DNA of 64,000 nt from assembly GCA_011799875.1 (NCBI GenBank), contig CM022302.1:101496237-101560236 (forward strand). The letters run 5' to 3'. The notes beneath the pieces are model-generated. The model was not told the origin of the DNA. It saw only the letters and a program-made list of their open reading frames with translations, and did no database searches. Of this stretch, positions 57,064 through 64,000 are shown piece after piece (position 1 is the stretch's first letter; every line of letters starts with the position of its first letter). Both the position numbers and the translations under genes were made by a program. This DNA comes from Thinopyrum elongatum. Its lineage: Eukaryota; Streptophyta; Magnoliopsida; Poales; Poaceae.

Positions 57064-58230
57064 AGTTAACAGAAGTCCTTTCATGTTTCACAATGCCGTG
57101 GAAGTGGACCCTCGGGAAGCACGACCACGATCTGGCTCCTCAGGGCGGTGCCAGTGCCACACGGCCTCGTTCACCTTGACGCCGCCGAGGGGCTGTACTG
57201 CCGAGGCGGGACCGACTTACCAGAGGTACTAGGAGGCGGCCATCCCAGTGTCCTGGCCCGATGTGCACCTGCCGAACGGCTGCACTTACCCGGAAAGGGC
57301 TCCTGCAGTGGCCTCCGGTCGCGCATGGGCAGCGGAGTCCGCCGCCGTCGGTAACTACTTGCGGATGACCTCCATGATCAGAGTTTTGCTGAGGAGTCGC
57401 CCTACTGGGACACGTGGTTGAGCGACGAGCACAACTAGCGCCGCCGCTTGTGCTTCGCGCGTGTGCGTACTCCAGCTAGCGCAATTGCACTCATGCTTCA
57501 GCGTACGAGACACAACTGGGTCCCATGGTAAAGGAGGAGCCCGACGACGACGGGATCAAGCATGCCCTTGTGGCCTTCAAGCTGGCCGAGCCCACCTGAC
57601 CTGCCCTGGCGCTCAACACATCGGCGATGGAGGCCACCACGCCCGCCACCGCGCCGGAGCCGTGGCCACTACATAGACTAGTGGGGCAGACGTGGACCTG
57701 GACTTCCACGTTCCCAGCGACACCAGCGCCGGAGGAGCAGTAGGAGGCACCATCTATGCCACTGCGCGCGTCGGTTGTAGGGCCACCACAACCACCGGCA
57801 CCGGTGTGGCAATAGTCACCTCCAACCTTCATCGACCTTGTCAGCGATGAGGACGAGGAGTAGGCTCCAGCGCCACCACGCACATGCTCCGACCCCACCC
57901 TAGTTAGATCTAGGGTTTTATTTAATTTCTTGTTATTTCTTATTTTAATTAATGTAAAGGGCTTTTGGCGGCCAAATTTATATATTTTAAAATGATTTTT
58001 TTTTTGGAATGGACCGCGCGCGTTGGGTGCACTAGCAGACATGGGCGGTCCGCCTGACCACCTAAACGGACAAAAAGTGGACTCATTTTGTGTCCATTTG
58101 TGTCGGTCCGTTGGAGCTGCCCTTAGCAACCTAATCTTACGTGGGATTGAGAATGAAAAAGGTTTCTTCTGTGTTGCATTGTGGTTGTGTCACTTACCAG
58201 CTAGCTAACTGGAGTCCTTTCATGTTTCGC
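57064..58230 (+). pseudogene. Decayed transposon-type coding sequence between near-identical 28-bp direct repeats
   Basis: The GC-rich sequence from about 57095 to 57890 has coding-like composition, with pieces such as 'DVHLPNG' and a C-terminal FIDLVSDEDEE before TAG (57833-57862). It has many stops and shifts. It resembles acidic-tailed proteins often found near PIF/Harbinger-like elements in wheat; that link is from memory and weak. The outer 28-bp repeats (57064-57091 and 58203-58230) differ at four positions. A sequence near 58105-58125 (GGTCCGTTGGAGCTGCCCTT) looks like a transposon end, but no partner was found. Confidence 0.4.
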
Positions 58231-58231
58231 A

Positions 58232-59150
58232 AAAAAAAAAAAATCATTTTTGAGACATGTATATAAACAAGTAGCAATAGTTGTATTGGTTAACTGGTAA
58301 TTCGGCAGCTTTCCTTTATGTTCAAGGAATGTTTGAGAATTTGTCAATGAAAGAACATTAATAGTATGGTTTATTTAGTTCTAATCAAAATCAGTGGCCC
58401 TCTGTTGTATTCATGTTATGGAAATAGTTCGTTACATTTTCTTGAAGAAAATCCTTGGGATTTTCCAACATCTTTCCTATGACAATAATTGTTGTTTTTT
58501 CCTTCTCTTTTCAAGTGTTACAGAAAACATTGGCATATGATTGAATGGAAGATGAGTGAAATGTGGTACAGACTCACCAGCAATAAAAACAATAACAATG
58601 TACTGGCTACTTGTTAAATAAAGCACTCATTCCCAGATCAAACAGCAGCAATAGATGACAATGTCGATTCCTATTCTGTGAAGCAACACTTGCCATCTTC
58701 TATGGTTTTCCTGGATAGAAGATCTTTTGAGCTTCGGCGTTGTTTCAGTTAACCGATGTAGAATATGTAGATGAGCAATCCAGACATGCAGTGGGGCCGT
58801 GGTCCGCATCTTGCAGTTTGCATGAGATGCAAACAGTAAGTTTCGTTTCATTTCTCGTCCCTTGGCTTATTGTGTACTCTTCCAAGGAGCATGTGAAGAC
58901 ACTGATTTTTAATGAGATAGCTGCTTTATATGTCTTTCGGTCACTAAGATTGACACCTGGATTCATGGGACTCACTAACGAGAACACTAGCAAAAATCTA
59001 TATATAGAACTGTAGAATTCTCTATGCTTCTTTTGAAAGAGTAATGGAAGGAGGCTACAAATTTTTTCAGATCTAGATCTTGAATCCTGTATTGAGAATA
59101 ATCTTTAGATGTGTCTTCCGGTCAAGAGTTTCTGTACTAAGAAAATTTGT
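58232..59150. other. Intergenic; one exon-like island
   Basis: Mostly AT-rich. At 58751-58840 a piece is bounded by GTTGTTTCAG| and |GTAAGTTT and is open (LTDVEYVDEQSRHAVGPW). I do not know the protein, and no other exon is nearby. It may be a gene fragment. Confidence 0.35.
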
Positions 59151-59379
59151 TTGAAGTATTGATTTGACCAATTTGCAAGAATTTCTGTACTAAGATATAT
59201 AGACCAACCATATGGTTCATGCATATTCGCTTGAAGTATTGATTTTACCAATTTGCAAGTATTTCTGTACTAAGAAATATACACCAACCATGTGGTTCAT
59301 CTCTTAGCTATACCTGATGCTTTCTGTACTAAGAAATATACACCAACCATGTGGTTCATCTCTTAGCTATACCTGATGC
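59151..59379 (+). repeat. Compound tandem repeat
   Basis: A unit of about 80 bp starting TTGAAGTATTGATTT occurs twice (59151, 59231). Its second half, starting TTTCTGTACTAAGAAATATA, then forms an exact 59-bp tandem pair (59262-59320 and 59321-59379). Confidence 0.9.
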
Positions 59380-59684
59380 AAGTATTGAGCACATATGCAT
59401 GTTTTCCGGTTCAGGCGAGAAGATCATCCTGTTGGCCACAACAATTAATAAAGAGTATTAAAAAAAAAAGTAGGCACATATACCTGGAACGGAATGTGGA
59501 GCAGGTGGACACAAGAAATAAAATAAAATAAAATTGTGGACTGCTAAAATAAAAGTACCGATGATTCTTGTTCTGGAACAATCTCGTACAAAGCAAAAGA
59601 AAATAAAATCACACAAGTAAAGGAAAAACAGATCAAATCCGGAGTAATACTGACTGGAAGAAATGGGAAAGAAAGCTACTATTG

Positions 59685-59690
59685 TTTATT
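59685..59690 (-). terminator. Polyadenylation signal of the 59730-60461 gene
   Basis: AATAAA on the minus strand, 40 bases after the stop codon. Confidence 0.55.
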
Positions 59691-59729
59691 GGTGAAACGA
59701 AAAAAGACAGGATTGAACTTGACTGTGGC

Positions 59730-60461
59730 CTACTTATTAGCAAGGCCGGCGCGGGCCTCTTCGACAATATCGGGCCACGCCTCCCTGCAGCAGGCGTAGA
59801 ACTTGACTTCTTGATCCGTGAACCGCCTGCGGTAGTAGCGCCTGGGATCCAACTTGCAGAAGGCTCGGAATTTGTTCCTCAACTGGTACCTCTTGTATGA
59901 AATTTTTCTCGAGGTCAGCCCGCCACGGCGGATCGGCCGTGGATCCTCCATAAACGCCTCATAGAGCACTGACGATGGTACTCTCGCACCTTCATAATCC
60001 ATGACGACCTGCCCGTCTATTTCCACGAGCGTGCAGAGGTCGGTGGGATGCCAATAATTATATGGGGCTCGCTGCGACTTACTTGCGGTGGCCGATGAAA
60101 AATCGGTGGTGTCGTCACCGCTCTCTCCAGAGTGGTGGTGGTGGTGGTGATGGTCGTCGTCGTCGTCGAAGTAGCCTCCAGCGTCTTCATTAGAATCACC
60201 GCCGTTGGGGTTGCCGTCGCCGTAGTCGTCGGAGCTCGCCGCGCCCAAAGACGTGGCAGCCGCGGACGTGGCTTTGCTGTTGGCGTAGGAGGCGCCGTCA
60301 TCAGCGTACACCGCATCGTCCTCCTCGTCAGAGCTGAGGTAGATGTGCGTGTCGCCGCTGCCGTCAGAATCTTCAATGTTGATCACCTCTTGTTCTCCCT
60401 CATCATCCGAGAGGAAGACCAAATCGGGAGGGGAGACAAAGAAAGGCAGCTGTGGTGCCAT
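59730..60461 (-). CDS. Acidic protein with SUMO-interaction-like motifs, function unknown
   Basis: Single-exon, intact frame of 243 residues. A start 36 codons upstream (60569) is possible, but it would lie before the TATA box at 60514-60524; the ATG at 60461 is about 55 bases after the TATA box and is preferred. N-terminal third: three hydrophobic-acidic motifs, LVFLSDDEGE (about 14-23), VINIEDSD (26-33) and IYLSSDEEDD (40-49), which resemble SUMO-interaction motifs. Middle: low-complexity Ala/Ser/Asp, then five Asp and seven His (about 99-110). C-terminal ~115 residues: a compact basic-aromatic domain (NYWHPTDLCTLVEIDGQVVM, later KFRAFCKLDPRRYYRRRF and KFYACCREAWPDIVEEA) that I do not recognise. 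No membrane segment or signal peptide. It is flanked by transposon debris; expression is unknown. Confidence 0.65.
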   Translation of the reverse strand: MAPQLPFFVSPPDLVFLSDDEGEQEVINIEDSDGSGDTHIYLSSDEEDDAVYADDGASYANSKATSAAATSLGAASSDDYGDGNPNGGDSNEDAGGYFDDDDDHHHHHHHSGESGDDTTDFSSATASKSQRAPYNYWHPTDLCTLVEIDGQVVMDYEGARVPSSVLYEAFMEDPRPIRRGGLTSRKISYKRYQLRNKFRAFCKLDPRRYYRRRFTDQEVKFYACCREAWPDIVEEARAGLANK

Positions 60462-60513
60462 ATGGAGAGCTTGGGCTGGTTGCGGTGATGTTGCTTGGGC
60501 ACGGACGTATGAG

Positions 60514-60524
60514 CATATATATAG
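60514..60524 (-). promoter_or_regulatory. TATA box of the 59730-60461 gene
   Basis: On the minus strand the sequence reads CTATATATATGC, about 55 bases before the preferred start codon. It supports 60461 rather than 60569 as start. Confidence 0.6.
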
Positions 60525-60624
60525 TGTGCGCAGTGGTCTGGCGGGAAGAAGTAAAAGTTCTGGCGCCATATTCTTATTTCGTTGCCCGCCACAGTTTTGA
60601 AAGCAAACAAGGAAGGGATATAAT

Positions 60625-61150
60625 CAGGAAATAATTGTCAATCAAGCATGGAATGGAAGGAAAATATTGCCTTTTGATCACGACATCAAAACGCATTCTG
60701 CTTTTGATTCTTTGGCATTTCACCTAAAAAGTGGCGCCTAACAAATAAGGAATTGCTGTAAAACGAGATTCTATCACAACCTTTATTCAGCAAAAAGCTT
60801 TCAGAGTTAACACAAGGACAAGGCGCCCTTCATGAATTCAGGTTTTCTGCGTCTAGTATACACTAGCTGGGCAAAGCCGCGGCCCCCGTGAAAATGCACG
60901 CGAGGGTGCCCATTGTTTACTTGGTTATGAAAAATCTTGTTAGTAAAACCCTTTGTGGTATTTACTTCACCGAGTCTTGCGGTGCATATTGTTTTTGTCT
61001 AAACTACTCCGCTTCTATAAATTTAAGATAACAGACATTGAACTGGAAAAACTATCTCATCTGTACGACATTACGCAGAATGATAACAATTTTGTGATAT
61101 CACATTTATAGAGTGATGAGAATTCAAAACTGTAACCAAAATTTGACCTA
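60625..61150. other. Intergenic sequence; nothing identified
   Basis: AT-rich, with no supported frames or termini. Confidence 0.5.
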
Positions 61151-61159
61151 ATATTATTT

Positions 61160-61913
61160 TGCCGATCCATAGCTTACATGACCGACCTTCCTTGGCGAAC
61201 TCATTGCCCATCTCCCAACCCCCTTGCGCCGCCACCCCAGGGCGACGCCAGGGGGATCAGATCCCAGCGCCGCCTATCCCCAACCCAACCTCGGCAGATC
61301 CTGCCGCCGCCGCTGGCGGCGTTAGCTGCGGTGGTGGCGACGCCCGGTGCCAGAGGCCCTAGGGCGGGAGGATGTGCTGGCAACCCTGGAGGCAGCTGGG
61401 GCGCCTCGGGCAGGGTGCTTCGCACGGCGGCCAAGGTGGCTTCTTGGCTGTGCGGTGTCAATCGATGACCCCATGGCCGGCGGGGTACTCCGGTGGGTCC
61501 CCTGGCTCTACGATGGGCAGTGGCGACGACCGTGGATCTGGCATCCCGGCCAGATCTGTCGACGATCCTTCATGTGGATGGTCGGCGACACGATGAGGGC
61601 TGAGGGGGTGGAGGATCTCCGCCGGAGTACCAGCGACGGCATACGTCTTCATGGCGAGGCTCCGCGCGGTTCCAGCAAGCCGCGAGATCGGGACGACATG
61701 GCTTTTGGTGAAAACGGTGTCTGACTGCCGTCTTGACGGACGGTGGCGTCGTTTCCTTGTCGAGGCATCGTCGTTGCAAGTCACGTCAAGTCGATCGGGA
61801 TGTTTCGGGGGAAACCCTAGATCGGACGATGACGGCGCCTTTAGTGTCGTTCTCCTTCCCGGGGGCATCGTTTTAGAGCAACTGCCGGCTGGAGGGGACA
61901 AGAGGAGGAGCGG
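61160..61913 (+). mobile_element. GC-rich LINE-like 5' region, truncated by a Gypsy insertion
   Basis: Composition and phrases such as 'cgccaccccagggcgacgcc' and 'tttcgggggaaaccctaga' recall leaders of grass LINEs and related retroposons. No ORF1, endonuclease or reverse transcriptase is present. Several overlapping frames (61347-61724, 61651-62109) reflect base composition. It ends abruptly at the TG of the Gypsy LTR. Confidence 0.35.
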
Positions 61914-62543
61914 TGTTACATCTACTGCAAGGCCGACAACGGATCACGGTGGCATTGTGAAGAGGTCACCTACTACAGGTAGGGTCAAGAACCCATCATA
62001 TGGGACCCAGCTGGGGCCCCACACCATCATTGGTAGGTCCCTGGACCATATTAGCATTCGGATGCGCATATCAGGAAGTCCACTCGGACACCTTGACAGC
62101 ACTCGGTGACCACTCTTCAGTCGGCACGGCAACCGCCATTCGGTCAAGGGAGGTGGAAGGACGGCGTGGGCGTTGCAATGGTCGAGGAATCCTAAGTCAC
62201 CCTTAAAGTAGAGTCATGGCTACCATTACCTGTAACTGCTGTAGTTGTGACACTTTATACCAGTAACTGCCGTAGTAATGTGCACTAAATGCCCTAGCTA
62301 CGTGGAGAAGTTGGAGCTGTGGCGCACTCTATATAAGCCTCACTCCTCCTGAGCTGGGGTTAAGCAATCCTTGTAATCATATCCATCAAGAAAACCAAGC
62401 CTCAGGGCACAAGACGTAGGGCTATTACCTCCGCCGAGAGGGGCCTGAACTCGCTAAACACCGAGTGTTACACCTGCGCCGTAGCTAGGCTCTACCCCTC
62501 TTTCGTACCCCTAGCACTCATTGTCAGGATCGTAACCCCGACA
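61914..62543 (+). mobile_element. 5' LTR of a second Gypsy retrotransposon
   Basis: It starts TGTTACATCTACTGCAAGG (start tentative) and ends CGTAACCCCGACA directly before a primer-binding site, about 630 bp. A TATA box (CTATATAAG, about 62329-62337) lies 210 bp before the end. The end is certain; the start rests on TG and a change in sequence character. The partner LTR and target duplication are beyond the window. Confidence 0.75.
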
Positions 62544-62545
62544 GT

Positions 62546-62562
62546 TGGCGCCCACCGTGGGG
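62546..62562 (+). promoter_or_regulatory. Primer-binding site of the second Gypsy element
   Basis: TGGCGCCCACCGTGGGG follows the LTR end by two bases, as usual for Gypsy elements of grasses. Confidence 0.9.
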
Positions 62563-62609
62563 CTAGGCGTCTAGCAAAGTTTCACGACGTAGGTGGATTC
62601 TTCATCACC

Positions 62610-64000
62610 ATGTTAGTCGGCGGTGAAATCTGTTTCGGGATGCTCAGCTTCATCGCCGACGACTCAGCGTGGCTCCGCGAGGCCCCGCTGGACATGGAGG
62701 CGCTGCCCGTCCGCGGCGCGCCGCATTTCCGTGCTTCTTCATTCGAAGTACTTCTCCGGCAGCCCTCGGCCCCGTACCGAGTGGCTACTCGCCTTCCGGC
62801 TGCACACCGTCGCAAGCATTCCGGACGCTCCCGGCTGCATCGGTGGAGCAAGCACGCTGTGGCCCTTCAGGCCGCAGCAGAGCAGGTAGCGGCCCTCGAG
62901 TCCGACGAGCCCACCCTCGACCTCTCCGACGATTTACTCGGCGATTCCTCTGAGGAGTCCGAGTGCAAGAGCGTCGACTCGACCACTGAAGTCCTCATGG
63001 CGCACAACTCCGAGCGTCGTGCACCCCCGGGATTCACGGATCCCCGGGATGGTCGTGCGGGCACTTCACGCGGGAACACCAATGGAGGCGGCGAAGGGGA
63101 CGTCCCACCCGCTCACGAGCCGTACGTCCCGCAGGCCCTTACTTGGGAGCAACGAGAGGAGCTCTGCCGTAGGAACGAGTATTGCTTAAACACCCCCATC
63201 ACCGGAACGAGTCCCGAGGCCCTAGCCATGGAGTCTACGTGCCTCACCACCCTGGTCGAGCGCAACCTCCTTGAGAGGCTGTAGAAGGAGATGGACGACC
63301 GCGCCCGCCGTCAGCCCAGTTCCAGTCGGCATAAACGACGTCTTTACCCGAGTGATCAGCCTCGAAGTATCAAGTCCTCAGTACTCCGCTGCAGAACCTG
63401 GCTGCGGCTACTCGGCTCGCTGATTCCATACACCCCTCTGGCTCCATCGCTGGAGAGGGGATCCGTCAGATCCAAGCGCTCCCAAAGACGGCACTGTCGC
63501 AAAATGCGGCGGTGTCCCAATCCAGGGATCGCATTCATAGCGCCTCGGTTTGGGCAGCGACCAACTAGTCGGCTCACAGCCCACTCAGCTCCTAGAAGCG
63601 CCAGACATCATCCTCCTCGAGAGATCGCTACGAAGATCGAAGACGAGACTAGGTGGCACCACCCAGGCGACACGACGACCATGATCGTGCCCTGATGCCC
63701 CCGCCGCGCGACGGCGCGTACGGGCGCCAGCCCTACGATGATCGGCAGACGCGCGGCGGGGACCAAAGGCCGAGTCCCACTCGTCACTCGAAGGGCGCCC
63801 GAGACCAGCCGTTCAATGCGAGATCCGTTCTCGCTCAGAACCTGGTCGACAGGGGTCGAACTCTGAGAGAGGGCCTGGATGCCAACACGCCCAGTGGTTC
63901 CATACCCTCTGGCCCCGAGTGCTTCAGTCAGTACATTCGGGCCGTGGAAATTCCCAATAACTTCAGATTGGCCATGGGGATCAGCAAGTTCACCGGCGAG
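62610..64000 (+). pseudogene. Gag of the second Gypsy element, broken and cut by the window end
   Basis: The frame begins MLVGGEICFGML (62610) and runs to an in-frame TAG at 63282-63284. It then continues (KEMDDRARRQ) with a frame change near 63310 (into VGINDVFTRV..., later ADSIHPSG, IRQIQALPKTALSQNAAVSQ) and further stops near 63570 and 63650. The last part reads GPECFSQYIRAVEIPNNFRL followed by AMGISKFTGE. This is the start of the conserved retrotransposon gag core of grass Gypsy elements. The gag is not functional as it stands. Pol would lie beyond 64000. Confidence 0.75.

Noticed and set aside
57491..58129. 212-residue minus-strand frame
   Set aside because: It covers decayed coding sequence of the plus strand and then AT-rich spacer, and has no recognised domain.
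60132..60488. Valine-rich plus-strand frames
   Set aside because: They are shadows of the low-complexity Asp/His and Ala/Ser parts of the gene at 59730-60461.
60462..60569. 36-residue N-terminal extension of the 59730-60461 gene
   Set aside because: The upstream ATG precedes the TATA box, so it would not be in the main transcript.
1..64000. tRNA and rRNA genes, CRISPR arrays, bacterial-type operons
   Set aside because: None was seen; intron-like structures, TATA boxes and grass transposon families show a plant nuclear sequence.

Overview
The window is plant nuclear DNA from a large, transposon-dense grass genome, most likely a member of the Triticeae (wheat, Aegilops, rye or barley). The evidence is a BARE1/WIS/Angela-type Copia LTR, a Sabrina/WHAM-type Gypsy LTR, a 12.6 kb CACTA element with 'accggga' subterminal repeats, and long nested LTR stacks. 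Family names are recalled from memory; no database was searched. Nearly all of the 64 kb is mobile DNA. Only one stretch (59730-60461, minus strand) looks like an ordinary intact cellular gene.

Layout. 1-1807: end and 3' LTR of a Copia element whose body lies upstream of the window. 1808-15269: a Gypsy element on the plus strand. Its 5' LTR is split at the TATA box by a reverse-oriented solo LTR of the same family (2133-8031), which is itself split by a 4.33 kb solo LTR of another family (2140-6472). Both insertions have perfect 5-bp target duplications. 15270-16272 and about 35650-35870: two pieces of one LINE-like ORF1 on the minus strand. They are separated by a 19.4 kb Copia element (16273-35644, minus), which carries a second, antiparallel copy of its own family inside it (22782-32477, plus). 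About 35.9-38.1 kb and 50.7-52.9 kb: a possible Helitron with captured exons, interrupted by the CACTA element 38148-50707. 52888-54085: a kinase pseudogene holding a 998-bp hAT derivative. 54857-55768: a non-LTR retroposon with a 16-bp target duplication. 56-59.5 kb: decayed transposon coding sequence and short tandem repeats. 59730-60461: a small single-exon gene. 61.2-61.9 kb: GC-rich LINE-like sequence. 61914-64000: 5' LTR, primer-binding site and broken gag of another Gypsy element that runs out of the window.

The most interesting object is inside the CACTA element. Between its transposase gene (TNP2, broken) and its second gene (proline-rich protein plus Ulp1/C48-type protease domain, broken) lies a near-perfect inverted repeat of about 2 x 200 bp with almost no loop (45668-46068). 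Both arms read as a fragment of a SNF2 ATPase that resembles the CLASSY/DRD1 subfamily, the chromatin remodellers that recruit RNA polymerase IV in RNA-directed DNA methylation. A transcript through it would fold into a long hairpin with small-RNA potential against a component of the silencing pathway. Rice miR820, which is carried by CACTA elements and targets the methyltransferase DRM2, is an established parallel. A second copy of the element's subterminal repeat array with a TATA box (44219-44480) lies upstream of the hairpin and could drive it.

Other points: two copies of one Copia family share a visibly decayed pol region but have young LTR pairs, so the family seems to move non-autonomously. 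Both copies also keep an open 69-codon frame of unknown origin. The CACTA element carries an intact two-exon gene for a coiled-coil, tail-anchored membrane protein. The only likely host gene encodes three SUMO-interaction-like motifs in an acidic N-terminal region.
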